Assembly (NCBI GenBank): GCA_033398695.1
Contig: CM065816.1
Location: 135,567,358 to 135,631,357, forward strand
Length of the DNA stretch: 64,000 nt
Source of the DNA: Orobanche coerulescens
Lineage: Eukaryota > Streptophyta > Magnoliopsida > Lamiales > Orobanchaceae
Direction: 5' to 3'
Shown: one piece after another, positions 44,103-54,619 of the stretch
How the letters are laid out: the number at the start of each line of letters is the position of its first letter
Numbering within the stretch: the first letter of the stretch is position 1
Program-made: the position numbers and the translations under genes
The notes under the pieces: model-generated
What the model was told of the DNA's origin: nothing
Databases searched by the model: none
What the model saw: the letters and a program-made list of their open reading frames with translations, nothing else

Positions 44103-46456
44103 AGAGAAGGCGGTGGAGCAGTGCTGCAGATTCACCGAGTAATGGTCAGTCGAGCATCATCATATAGTCCATCATGGCTCTGCCGTCTCTGGAAACTCCT
44201 AACCGCAGCCTCGCCTCTGCTCGCTCTCATGTAACCGCGTCTGAGTCCTCCTTTCATTCTCAGCTCGGAGCTCCCTCTCCGCCCTCAACTGCTCCTCGAG
44301 ATAGGCAGTCCGTGCATCCCGTCCGCGAGGGCGCTGGAAGCCGGGGGTATCTTTCAATAGACGGTGACCCTCGGCTCACATCATCTTAGTGCGGTACCGA
44401 CTACCTCTAGGAGGGTAGACGGTACCCCACACCCTAGCGCGAACATAAGGATCGGCCTGATCGATCTGTCCAATGGCAGAATCGAGGTCGGTCTCCGCTA
44501 AGTCCAGATACTGCTCCCGAGCAATCTCAGCAAGCATCCTCTGAGACTCCTCCCGCACACGTTCCTAAGTTAATATGAAAATAAATATTTCAATATCAAT
44601 AAAAGTATGATACAAAGGCATTTATTATTACCAAAATAAAATAAGAAAAGACTTACATGCTCCTCGGGACGGTTCAGATATGCTTTCTGAGTCACGTAGG
44701 CAAATGCGTCCAACGAATCAGAAGAAATGGTCTCGTGTGCAACTCTGGCTAACGACCGGGAACCCAGACTGTGCTGGTCAGTCAGACCAGCACGGTTGGT
44801 CGTGCTGGTCAAGCTAGTTGCCTTCAAAAAAAAATATTATTTAGAAACGAGTTTATATTTAGAGTTCAAAAAAACTAAAAAACTTAAATATTATTAATTT
44901 TTATTAAATACTAGCAGTTTTTTAATAAATAAAATACAATATTCAGATTTTTATTTTTTTATGGAAAATAATATTCTAGTTTTTATTTTTATAAAAACAA
45001 TTTATAAATAATATCCAGAGTTTATAAATTTTTTTATTTCCACTTTTGAATAAAAAATTGCGATTTTTTAATATTAATAATATTCCAGAATTTAAAAAAA
45101 AATACCTGAAGTTCTGATTTCTTCTAATTTAAAAAAATCGGAACTTCGAGTATTTTTTAAATTCTGAAACATTAATTTAAAAAAACCGAGTTTATATTTA
45201 GAATTCAAAAAAAATAAAAACTGAAAAAGAAAGAATGAAATGAGGGTATTTTAGTCATACCATGAACTCCGGGTCGCGAAAATGGGCGCGTAGCCACTTC
45301 CACTCGTACTCCCGGAACTTGAATTATTCCGGGGTAGCCTCTCGGGTATCACCCCAGGCTGTCCAGAACATGTGCATCTCATTTTTCCAAGATTTGTACC
45401 TACAACACACGTTGCACAACATATATTACTCGTAAGAAAAAAAAATTACGCAAACAATATAGATACAAAATAAATTAAATTGACTTACTTGGTAGACTAC
45501 ACCTCGTCACACTAAGTACGTAGTAGAGAGTCGGGAATGACAAACCACACCTATGAACAGCATAAATACGCAATAATTTAAAAACATCACATATTGCATT
45601 TTGAAGAACTACGTGTTGATTGAAAACACTTATTAAATATTTATTAACTTACCGACATAGCATTGTTCAAAGCATCCTTCACGCACTGCGGCACGTCCCC
45701 CCAATCGGGCCACAAAACGGGGACTCTGTCCCGAATGACAAAGTCAACATTACGGTTATATGACGCCGTAGCGTCAGAAGACATCACCGGCCGGCCGTGT
45801 CTGTCTAGAGGAATCTCGTAACGGCCATGCTTACTTACGTACGAGTCGAGCGCCAGACCCTTTGCTGGGCCACGAGTCTTCTTCTTTTTCTTCTCCTCCT
45901 CGACTACATTTTTCCCCTTCTCCTTCTCCCTCTCTATCTCTTCGTACAATTTCGTCTTCGAAACCCGACAACTTCGCCAACACATGTTGTCTGGCCAAGA
46001 CTCGTAGACGTACGCCTCGTCAGGGCTAATCAATCGAACGGGAACTCGGACTCCCGTCTCATCGACCTCTGGAATAGTCGGAACCATCGGAGGCATGAAT
46101 AGAGTCGGCGGCGGACCGTTGGGCACCGCCGACGAGGAACTACGTACATCTCCTGATGTATGAGGGCTAGACGTGGGTCGGTGGATGGGAGGCATACGAG
46201 ACTCCGTCTGCGAGGGGGTCGACCGTGGTGTCTGAAAGGATAAACGCCGCGCTAGTGCAGCGGGCTCATCTGTCGCCCTAAAAAAATCATCAACGTTCAT
46301 GCCGATAGCTTCTGGTATCTGGCGGGCACGGACGCTACTCTGAGATATGTATAATGTAGCGTGATCCGCCTTACTAGAGGCTGCCGAACTTCCCCCCGAA
46401 TCGGGAGTGGTCGACTTTGTCGACTTCTTCCCCAACGCTTTCTTTATTCTATCCAT
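44103..46456 (-). pseudogene. Transposase_24 / TnpA-like accessory protein of CACTA H, five exons
   Basis: Read right to left. Exon 1 is 46456-45653 (starts MDRIKKALGKK, ends ..AMS before GTAAGT). Exon 2 is 45550-45489, exon 3 45399-45261 (YKSWKNEMHMFWTAWGD), exon 4 44821-44657 (LGSRSLARVAHE, ending EEH before GTAAGT) and exon 5 from 44564 on (ERVREESQRMLAEI..), ending in a coiled coil. All introns have gt..ag ends. The 'GSRSLARVAHE..PEEHV' and 'YKSWKNEM' segments fit the plant Ptta/En-Spm family, whose members bind the subterminal repeats. In-frame stops in exon 2 (two), exon 3 (one) and exon 5 (TGA after TKMM) make it a pseudogene as read. Exon 1 alone is a clean 268 codons with a Lys-rich nuclear-signal-like stretch (KEKGKNVVEEEKKKKKTRG). 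Confidence 0.68.
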
Positions 46457-46457
46457 A

Positions 46458-46930
46458 ATCTAAACAAATTCATCAAATTCACAACTCAACACAACAGTAA
46501 TTATCAATGCCATACCACGTTAATCTTTCGATTAACGCCGGCTATACAATTCCTTCCTCCTCAAACAAATTCATCAAATATTTCATCAAAACTAATTAAA
46601 AATTTACCTAATTCATCAAATAATCTAAACAAATTCATCAAATTCACAACTCAACACAACAGTAATTATCAATGCCATACCATGTTAATCTTTCGATTAA
46701 CGCCAGCTATACAATCCCTTCCTCAAACAAATTCATCAAATATTTCATCACAACTCATTAAACAATTTACCTAATTCATCACATAATCTAAACAAATTCA
46801 TCAAATTCACAACTCATTAAACACAAAATATTGAAAATACTAAATTCATCAAATATTGCATCACAACTCATTAAACAATTTACCTAATTCATCACATAAT
46901 CTAAACAAATTCATCAAACAAATACAATAA
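46458..46930. repeat. ~163 bp tandem repeats upstream of the TnpA-like gene
   Basis: AT-rich units built on 'aatctaaacaaattcatcaaattcacaactc', about 2.5 copies. The first two also share 'ttaatctttcgattaacgcc'. They lie just upstream of the minus-strand start codon, so in leader or promoter. Confidence 0.8.
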
Positions 46931-47184
46931 ATTCATCAAACAAAATAAAAAAAAAAGGAAAAGGATTACCTGTCGGGAGGCTACGGACGGCAGCGCGGAG
47001 GGCGTCAAGGGACGGGGTTGTCGACAGCAATGGGACGGCGGCCGGGCAAGGATTGGGTGACGGGTTGGGGGTCGGGTGACGGCGGGCCGAATCCAAGCAG
47101 GGTGACGGTTGGGTCAGCGATCGGCCGGGTGAGTGAATGAGACAATAATACAAGACAGAAGGTCAAAACGTATAAACTGTAGGG

Positions 47185-48260
47185 GGTTGAGCCGACGACA
47201 AGATCTACGTCGTCGGTTAAAGTGTTTTAAAAAAAAATATTATACTTTAGCCGACGACTTTCCAATAGTCGTCGGCTAAACCCCAAGTATGACATGGGCC
47301 GTGTAGTCTAACACGGTCGGGTCAGGCATACAGTCTGTTTTCACTTTCTGGGCAGGTGCGACACGGGTCGTGTCATTTGACACGGTCGGTGGTTTAGCCG
47401 ACGATAATATCTAAGTCGTCGGCTAAAGTATACCATTTTTTTTTAAAAACTTTAGCCGACGACTTAGATATTGTCGTCGGCTAAACCCCCCGATTTTTTA
47501 ATAATATTATTATTATTATCATTACTATTTTTTTAATTATATTTAACATATGAAAATATACATCTAATAAATTTATGGCTCATAGTTTGAGTCATCACTA
47601 CAGTCTGTCTCATTATCTGAGTTGATATCCGGCAACATATGTCTCAAGTCGTCCACATTATCGTCATCAGAATTTTCAAGTAATTCGTTTGTATCAACGT
47701 CAACGTACCCGCGAGCATCATCACGGAGTCGGACGACTCGTCCTTCAGGAACATTATTCATTGTAATTGTCGTTGATGGTGGAATATTTGCTGTATTTGG
47801 CTCTTGATAAGCATCATCGTCATCAGTACCTGTTGTTTCTCCCAATGTAGCATCACTATAAATATTCGAAAGGGTTTAGCCGACGAACTAGATCTTGCCG
47901 TTGGCTAAAACTTTGTTTTTTTTGGGGAAAGGGTTTAGCCGACGACCTAGATCAAGTCGTCGGTTAAAACTTTTTTTTTTTTTGGAAAAGGGTTTAGCCG
48001 ACGACCCAGATCAAGTCGTCGGCTAAAACGTCTTTTTTTTTTCGTCGGCTAAACAATCTCAAGAGTCGTCGGCTAAACCTCTTTACTATAGCCGACGACT
48101 ATGTTGCACTATAGCCGACGACCTAGATCAAGTCGGCTAAAACTGTTTAGCCGACGGCAACATGAGTCGTCGGCTAAAGTGCAAAGTTTAGCCGACGACA
48201 CTTTAAAGTCGTCGACCGTTTTTTTACGGGTCGTCGGCTAAAGTGTTGATTTTGGTAGTG
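47185..48260. repeat. right subterminal repeat field of CACTA H
   Basis: More than 15 TTTAGCCGACGAC units in direct and inverted pairs, in two clusters (47185-47490 and 47875-48260) separated by an acidic ORF. Adjacent inverted pairs can form hairpins. These are the probable binding sites for the element's TnpA-like protein (inference from En/Spm). Confidence 0.8.
47573..47845 (-). CDS. acidic ORF between CACTA subterminal clusters, unknown
   Basis: 90 codons, no stop, with Asp/Glu-rich ends (TDDDDAY near the start, SDDDNVDDLRHM and NSDNETDCSDDSNYEP at the end) and a basic middle GRVVRLRDDARGY. I do not recognise a domain. By position it could be the C-terminal tail of a lost transposase gene, with the true exon start upstream. 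The codon range is open in one frame only. Confidence 0.35.
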   Translation of the reverse strand: MGETTGTDDDDAYQEPNTANIPPSTTITMNNVPEGRVVRLRDDARGYVDVDTNELLENSDDDNVDDLRHMLPDINSDNETDCSDDSNYEP

Positions 48261-48264
48261 TAGG

Positions 48265-49213
48265 TTCCAACACTGTAGGCTATCTTAGTGCTACTGTATG
48301 GAAAGATGATGTATGAATGTTTGAGGACAGCTTCCATACTTGGTGTCATAGACTGATGAGCTTCTTGCTGTATGATGGCACTTTATACTTTTACTGTATG
48401 ATTGAGGCACTTTACATCTTGCTGTATGATTGTCTTCGGGACAGCTACTTTCTGTATGTTGGTACTTTATCAAAACACGGTACAAGATTATTTATCCCAA
48501 CAAGCTACGATATTTCCTCTCTAGCCACTGGTTTTGGTTATAAGGAATATATAGGGGAGTAAGACTGAACTGTTTTTGGCCATGTTTACGATATAACTCA
48601 TTTTGGACTGTTTAGTCTCAGTAATGTAGTTCACAATCATGTTTTTATCGGTCTTAATCAATTTGCATCATTGACTCTTAAGGCACTATGCTCACCTGAT
48701 GTCATAAACCTCAGAAAAACATCCTCACAAGGACCAACAATCAATCTAGCATGCACAACACAGTACATTTAGAAACCTCCAAATCCAGAATTTTGGTTCA
48801 TGGGGTGGCTTTAAATAAGCCATTGTGCTTACCTAATGTCATATCCCTAAGAAAACATCATCATATGGTATAAAATAAGCCAACAGTCAACTTGGCATGC
48901 ACAGCAAAGTAGATTTAAGAAACCTCCAAACCCAAAATTATGTTCATGGGGCTCGCAATAAATAAATCATCATGTTTATTTAATGTCATATCCATCTGAA
49001 AAATAGCATCACGGGATATAAAACAAGCTCATAAATACCTTTAAACCAACAGATCAAGTGGCTTTAAAACATCATTATAGGGTATAAAATATCATCAGAA
49101 TATTTGTTCCTAAGGGTGTCTCGATATCAAGTGCAATATCAAAGAAAATATCGATATAAGCCCAAAAATATGAAATAAGAATAGAATCATCTGATTATAG
49201 AAGCATCAACACG
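48265..49213. other. no gene; degenerate ~165 bp repeats
   Basis: 48300-48450 has short repeats around 'ctgtatgattg..gcacttta'. 48670-49020 has about three diverged copies of a unit containing 'cctaatgtcatatcc', 'gaaaacatcatc' and 'aaacctccaaa'. Stops in all frames. No terminal repeat seen. Confidence 0.6.
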
Positions 49214-49483
49214 CTAGGGGACCATATGCCTAGCAATTGAAGAATTTTTTTTATTCTTTTCATCGGACCACTCAGGAATATCAGGTAAACCGGGTCGTTC
49301 TTCAGTGACGAAGCCATCGGGCAGTAGAGGAGTTTCAGGCACCACCATCGCATATTCATCATAGATAGAAGAGTTCACCTCCCACGAATAAAATGGAATA
49401 GATTCATTACGCATTGAGATTTCGATAGGTTCATTGCTCAAATTGAGTGAAGGCAATTCACGTAGGAGCGACGAATATGCCAT
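49214..49483 (-). CDS. hypothetical protein, 89 aa
   Basis: Minus-strand ORF MAYSSLLRELPSLNLSNEPI.., Pro/Glu-rich towards the end, with no recognised domain, signal peptide or membrane segment. The start ATG is 6 bases from the hAT MITE at 49490. Reading through the MITE to its far flank restores 'attacaga' and then a leader-like 'acaacaacgagg'. It may be the 5' part of a host gene or gene fragment. No downstream exon could be assigned. Confidence 0.35.
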   Translation of the reverse strand: MAYSSLLRELPSLNLSNEPIEISMRNESIPFYSWEVNSSIYDEYAMVVPETPLLPDGFVTEERPGLPDIPEWSDEKNKKNSSIARHMVP

Positions 49484-49489
49484 TACAGA

Positions 49490-49647
49490 CAGTGGCGGAA
49501 GCAGAGCATTTACTCAGGAGGGTCCGGAGTTATAAAAATTATGGAGGTCGGACAACTATATATATAGCTTCCCCTATTTTATAAGGGAATTTCCATCCGC
49601 CGGGGGGGTCCGGGGAACCCCTTGGACCCTCCCTCCATCCGCCCCTG
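49490..49647. mobile_element. hAT-type MITE, 158 bp
   Basis: Termini CAGTGGCGGA and TCCGCCCCTG (reverse CAGGGGCGGA), flanked by a perfect 8 bp duplication ATTACAGA (49482-49489 and 49648-49655). The size, TIR and 8 bp duplication fit the hAT superfamily. No coding capacity. Confidence 0.85.
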
Positions 49648-49667
49648 ATTACAGACAACAACGAGGA

Positions 49668-49789
49668 GTGTTAGGGTTTCGATTTGTTCGAGTTTGAGAA
49701 ATGGGTGGGTAGCGTTTAAATGTTGTAGGTGTTAGGGCTTCGATTTGTTCGAGTTTGAGAAATGGTGGGTAGCAAATAAATGCCGTAGA
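49668..49789. repeat. 61 bp tandem duplication
   Basis: Two units starting 'gtgttagggtttcg' and 'gtgttagggcttcg' (49668, 49729), the second slightly diverged towards its end. It lies in the probable leader of the hypothetical gene. Confidence 0.8.
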
Positions 49790-50213
49790 ATTTGGGGGTA
49801 ATAATTTGGGTAGGTTTGTTTTAGTAACTAAATTTTTGGTGGCCCAATAATGGTATATAGGTAATTAAGGGATAATAATGAGAGTTATAATTAAGTGAAA
49901 AGTGTGGTATACTTACTAATTGAGCAGTAAGTTTTTTGTGGACGGACCAAAATAACAAAAGAGATAAATAGTTTGTGGACGGAGCGAATACGAAAGTATA
50001 AGTGATCGCCGATGGGTAGATGAATGTATATATTTCTATCTTATCACTAATTAGAGGCCGAAAATATATATGACGGTAGGACTAGGAACCCTATGTAGTG
50101 GCTAAAACCATAAAGAAATACTAGCATTGTACTACATTTGGTTTTGAAAGCAATGTTTCACATATTTATAGTCTGTACTTCACGATTATGTAGTTGTGTT
50201 TTTTTCCCGATGG
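49790..50213. other. no gene; Stowaway-like scraps
   Basis: AT-rich. 'tttttgtggacggacc' (about 49932) and 'gtttgtggacggagcg' (about 49970) resemble Stowaway inner ends, but no complete element is present. Confidence 0.5.
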
Positions 50214-50397
50214 GTGACAGGGCAACACCCTGAACCACACCCTATATATACCCCGTGTTTTATGGGTGTTGTACCGCATGCTTTACAGATAAAATATTCA
50301 TAATAATATTATAATAAAATTAATAGTAAAGCACGCGGTACAACATTCATAAAGCACGAATGTGTTTGGAGATGTGGTTCAGGGTGTTCCCTATCAT
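50214..50397. mobile_element. foldback/MITE-like element, ~184 bp
   Basis: Long imperfect terminal inverted repeats. The left is 'gtgacagggcaacaccctga..' and 'gttgtaccgcatgctttac'; the right is the reverse of 'gtaaagcacgcggtacaac' and 'tcagggtgttccctatcat'. The arms cover about 75 bp each around an AT core. TGTTTTTTCCC-like sequence lies near both ends, but an exact target copy is not clear. Superfamily uncertain (Mutator-like possible). Confidence 0.6.
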
Positions 50398-51726
50398 TTA
50401 TGTTTTTTCCCTACTTATCAACTAATTGTGGACCTAATCATGACGATTAACGATTAATTATTAAGGTTGATGACTTGATGTTGCATAGCTAATTAATAAT
50501 TAATTATGATTAAGACACGTACGGCATAGGTGTTTCGGTAATACTATATTTTTTTTATATGGTGTTGGCTGTTAATATAAGCATCCGAAGATATGGTCTA
50601 TGTACATTCAGCTTTGGGGTTCGGATCTGCAGTGCAAAGACTACGCAGCGCACTGCATCCGCCGTCGGATCATACACGCCAAGACACACACACCCGCGGA
50701 TGTGTGTGATCCGACGGTGCAAGACAAAGACACACAGATCGCACTGCATCCCCTTCCTCAGCTTTGAGCTTCCGTTTTCATTGGTTTCACAGAAAATTTT
50801 TAAGGGAGAGACGAGAAATTCCCCCACCTGTATCAGAGGTTCTTTGACCAGGCGGGTGTTAAATCGAGGGATATGCACTAATGACAGCCTTGCAAGGGAG
50901 AGGACCAACGAGACACAAACCCAGCAACAAACCTTGCAATATTTCAGCAATGTATTGTCACAACGCGAATTCATGTTTCTTTTAGAGGGCCTTTATAAGA
51001 ATGAGTATTATCCAATTGATAGGAAAATGTAACTTCTAACATGCCCTCTCACGTGTAGGCCTGCATGATCATGAAGTCTGTGCATGGACCATTAACCGTT
51101 GGCATGGCCATTCGACCATAATTTATCATGGATAAACAAATCATCATCGATATAGGTCTGCTCGTATACCATATTAAAATTGGGTTATCATCCCTTTAAA
51201 AACCCTTGTTAAGGGATGAAGATTAGCCAACTTATGAGTCCAGAATCTTCACCAAGTCTATATGAATAACGGGACTTCAACACAATATTATGTTTTATTG
51301 CACCGATCAAATGTATTTTGTTTATGGATGACAATTTTGCTTGACACACACTGGCCCGATCCGGCACACCATGTTTGGGCCGCCCCGTCCTGAGATCTGC
51401 AGTTGGGTGAGACAGGTCTGAATATAACTTTCGCAATGTGCGTACCCACCACAGATTTTTATTTTTTAAATAAATTCAACGGACGCTTTATATATACACT
51501 ATATAAGATTATAATTTTAATACATAATAAAAAATAAGATCAAAATCTATAAAATGTTTATTTTTTTTTATTTTAGAAGAATACTTTTATCTAACGGGTC
51601 GACCCTTCCTGCAATATATGATAGGTCGATCTTCCCTGTCTCGTTCGCATCATGGGGAGGTTTGGATTTTCAAATACCGACCCTCACTTGTCTTAGTGTC
51701 ATCCATAACTTTGTAGATATATAGTG
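50398..51726. other. no convincing gene
   Basis: Overlapping ORFs on both strands at 50555-51032 look like chance openings in a GC-richer patch; no domain recognised. The patch holds the inverted repeat 50662-50717. The rest is AT-rich. Confidence 0.5.
50662..50717. repeat. 16 bp inverted repeat
   Basis: Arms CCGTCGGATCATACAC (50662-50677) and GTGTGTGATCCGACGG (50702-50717) with one mismatch and a 24-base loop rich in CA. It could be a hairpin or a small element's core. Confidence 0.75.
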
Positions 51727-51921
51727 CTCCCTCCATCCAAGAAATGAGTATCCATTTGTGGACGGCACGGGTTTTAAGAAAGGTATTGAGTACGGTGTTA
51801 GTGAAATAAGGGTCCCACTTTTAGTGTAGTAATAAAGAGAATATTGAGGGTATTAATTAAAGTGTTGTGTGAGATACAATTGTCAAAAAAGGAAATGAGC
51901 TCATTTCGTGGACGGAAGGAG
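51727..51921. mobile_element. Stowaway MITE, ~195 bp
   Basis: Left end CTCCCTCCATCCAAGAAATG and right end (reversed) CTCCTTCCGTCCACGAAATG match at 17 of 20 positions. The right flank is TA; the left reads TG, a one-base change from the expected TA. Stowaway elements are moved by mariner-type transposases. Confidence 0.8.
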
Positions 51922-51923
51922 TA

Positions 51924-52961
51924 ATATATAGACACAAACGCTACAATCTGGCATGTAGCTTATGCCAAATTATCACATACTTTAATTGAGGTAATATTTA
52001 ATTTTGACTATTAATATATTAAATTATTTTATAAAAGAAGTAACAAAATATTAATATCTCAAAATTATATATTGAGACAAAATCCAACAATATCTTGCAT
52101 GTTAATATTTAATTTTATACTAATATAAAGAGTATGGTTGAAAATTAATATATGAATAGCTCGAAAATAAAATGTTGCAAATAAAAGTGAATAGAAGAAC
52201 ACTTTTTGGAGTATTTATGATTATACTCTTAAGGTACAACACCAATAAACAAATTATAATATAGGTAATTTATATCATAGATCTGGGTTCATGATGCACA
52301 ATAAAATCGTGATGAATATAGGTCAAAAATTAGTTCGACACAAATATTCTTATATATTACTTGCAAATCCATATTGTATATAAACTCGAGTACATAATAT
52401 AACAAACTCTCAGTTATCTATCCTTGTTGAATGTTTTAGTGCTTCCACTATAAGGTAGTCTTTTTTATGATACACCAGATCCTGTTCGGTTATTGATGAT
52501 ATTGCATTCACATACATTAGGATTTTTATTCATATCCTGGCGATTTTTGTTTCTTTTCGACTTGTGATTTTCCTTGAATTCTTTTCGATATTTTGGGATT
52601 CATCATCTTCTTTTTTTATTATATATATATTTTGCAAATTCATTTCGATTTTGAATGAAACTACGCAATTTTTCATGTTAATTTTCTTCTTCTTCTTTGA
52701 GATTGGAATTGCATGTGATCAACAGTGTATGTGGTGTAAAAGAGATTACTAGTTGGAGTGGCATATTCACATCAGTAGTTGGAGTGGCATATTCACAGAT
52801 CAGTTGGTGATTGAGAACAGGAAAAGGAGTTTATGCAGTCTCAATGACAATGCAAAACTGGCAAGCAACTCATGTATAGAGTTGTCTTGGCTGTGGCAGT
52901 ATATAACATATGGAAGGAAAGGAATCAGCGCAAATTTCAAGCAAAGAAAAATATAGGGGGG
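51924..52961. other. no gene seen
   Basis: Very AT-rich, stops in all frames. The open stretches at 52564-52956 lack recognisable domains. A direct repeat 'agttggagtggcatattcaca' lies near 52750-52800. Confidence 0.6.
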
Positions 52962-53384
52962 TGTTGTGTATTTTGGCTAAACGAATAGTGATTTTAGGCA
53001 TCCCACATCGGTTCAAGTAAGGAAGTTTGGGTGGTCTCCAAGCCTATATAAGAAGACCAATGCTTAGGTTTCTAAGTATCCCAACCAATACACTTGAAGT
53101 GTTTGGTTCTTTCTTTCTCTCTTGTGTTTAGAGCGTGAAAGATGTGAGTTAAATTTTCGGAGAGTGTGAGTGTAATTGGGGGGTTGGCTTGAGAGATTAG
53201 TCTATGTGATTGTAATAATTTGTCATATAGTCGAGTTTTCTCTCTGGAGGCCCGTGGTTTTTCTCCGATTTTGGAGTTTCCACGTATATTCTTGTGTTGT
53301 GGATTATTATTATTTTTCATGTTATTTGTCGGTTATTTCTGCTCATCCCTAGTGGATGAATGTGGGATCTGATTTTTCCCAACA
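52962..53384 (+). repeat. 5' LTR of element J
   Basis: TGTTGTGTATTTTGGC ... TTTTTCCCAACA. Contains 'cctatataagaag', a TATA box near 53044-53051. Confidence 0.85.
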
Positions 53385-53386
53385 AG

Positions 53387-53400
53387 TGGTATCGGAGCCC
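53387..53400 (+). other. primer binding site, tRNA-iMet, element J
   Basis: TGGTATCGGAGCCC two bases after the LTR. Confidence 0.8.
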
Positions 53401-54160
53401 GGGTTGGGTCTCTTGAAATTCTGAGTATGCTCTGTAGTCGCAGCGATGTATGACCTTCCACATCAGAAAAGATTTCTTGAGCGGTGTCCGGGGGTCTCAT
53501 TTGGAGGCGGTTGTTCATCAGGCTAGGGTGGTTCAAGCATGTGGAGAAATTTGATGGAATGATCAAGTTTGGCTTATGACAAGTATAAGTCAAGCATGTG
53601 TTGGTACAATCCGGGTTACACAAGGCTATGAAGGTGAACTGTCAAGGTGGAGGTGGAGTTAATCTGACAAATAACTCCTAATCCGAGCTAACATTGTGAC
53701 AGTGATGATTTTCTCTGATGAGAAAACGTATGTCCTTTTGGCATATGAGTTGTCATGAAAGAGGATGTGGTTATGTTAGCGGGTCCACAAATTTGCGCAC
53801 GGGTATTGGCTTGTCATGGAAAGATACCCGGTGTGGTGGAATTTTACACGGGCATTGATTTGACATGGATGTAGGGTGTGTGGTGGAATTTACACACGGG
53901 TATCGGTTTGGCATGGATATAATGTGTGTGTTATGTCGATGACTGAAGGACTTCCAGGAGGGCCAAAAGTTGGGAGTTGCACCATAAATTTCAGCGGGTT
54001 TTTCGACATGTGCCGAGGTGAAATTCTTAGAAGGGATCGTTCTAAGTGGTGATACTACTTTATAGTGGAGTATGGCAATTCTATGTCTTTAGAATTATGA
54101 TTGTCGGTTGAAGACAATGTTCCTTTGATGTGGCTGCGGTTTTTTTTTTTTCATTTATCC

Positions 54161-54171
54161 AAGGTGGAGAT
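54161..54171 (+). other. polypurine tract of element J
   Basis: AAGGTGGAGAT, the usual copia plus-strand primer, abuts the 3' LTR. Confidence 0.8.
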
Positions 54172-54595
54172 TGTTGTGTATTTTGGCTAAATGAATAGTG
54201 ATTTTAGGCATCCCACATCGGTTCAAGTAAGGTAGTTTGGGTGGTATCCAAGCCTATATAAGAAGACCAAGGCTTAGGTTTCTAAATGCCCAAACCATTA
54301 CACTTGAAGTGTTTGGTTCTTTCTTTCTCTCTTGTGTTTAGAGCGTGAAAGATGTGAGTTAAATCTTCGGAGAGTGGGGGTGTAATTGGGGTGGTTGGCT
54401 TGAGAGATTAATCTATGTGATTGTAACAATTTGTCATATAGTGGAGTTTTCTCTCTGGAGGCTCGTGGTTTTTCTCCGATTTTGGAGTTTCCACGTATAT
54501 TCTTGTGTTATGGATTATTATTATTTTTCATGTTATTTCTCGGTTATTTCTACTCATCCCTAGTGGATGAATGTGGGATCTTATTTTTCCCAACA
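54172..54595 (+). repeat. 3' LTR of element J
   Basis: Matches 52962-53384 with about 20 scattered differences, so an older insertion than A, B or C by eye. Confidence 0.85.
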
Positions 54596-54619
54596 GGGAG
54601 GTTATTACTCATACATGAT

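Larger units (their letters stand above)
43615..48260 (-). mobile_element. CACTA-type DNA transposon H (non-autonomous)
   Basis: The right end is TTTTGGTAGTG (reverse: CACTACCAAAA). The left end reads CACTCACTTTAGCC, which fits the right end if about a dozen bases between CACT and CACTTTAGCC are lost. Both ends carry TTTAGCCGACGAC subterminal repeats. Inside is a spliced Transposase_24/TnpA-like gene on the minus strand. I see no TnpD (Transposase_21) catalytic domain. A 3 bp target copy cannot be confirmed (AGG left, TAG right), consistent with damage at the left end. Confidence 0.75.
52962..54595 (+). mobile_element. geneless copia-derived LTR element J (TRIM/LARD type)
   Basis: Two LTRs of 423 and 424 bp, an iMet primer site, a 787 bp internal region without an ORF, and a purine tract. 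Flanks GGGGG and GGGAG are a probable target copy with one change. Near 53540 the internal region reads VEKFDGMIKFGL in one frame, like the start of copia (Tork-type) gag, so it is a deletion derivative. Non-autonomous. Confidence 0.83.

Noticed and set aside
43618..48260. TTTAGCCGACGAC repeats as a CRISPR-like array
   Set aside because: Plant context, irregular spacing, both orientations, and located at the ends of a CACTA element with TGGTAGTG terminus.
50555..51032. Opposing ORFs of 139 and 157 codons
   Set aside because: Both strands open over the same GC-richer patch, no domain, rich in Cys/Arg/Thr typical of non-coding translation; the patch is explained by an inverted repeat.
53333..53623. 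Minus-strand 96-codon ORF in element J
   Set aside because: It overlaps the LTR and primer site on the opposite strand and has no domain.
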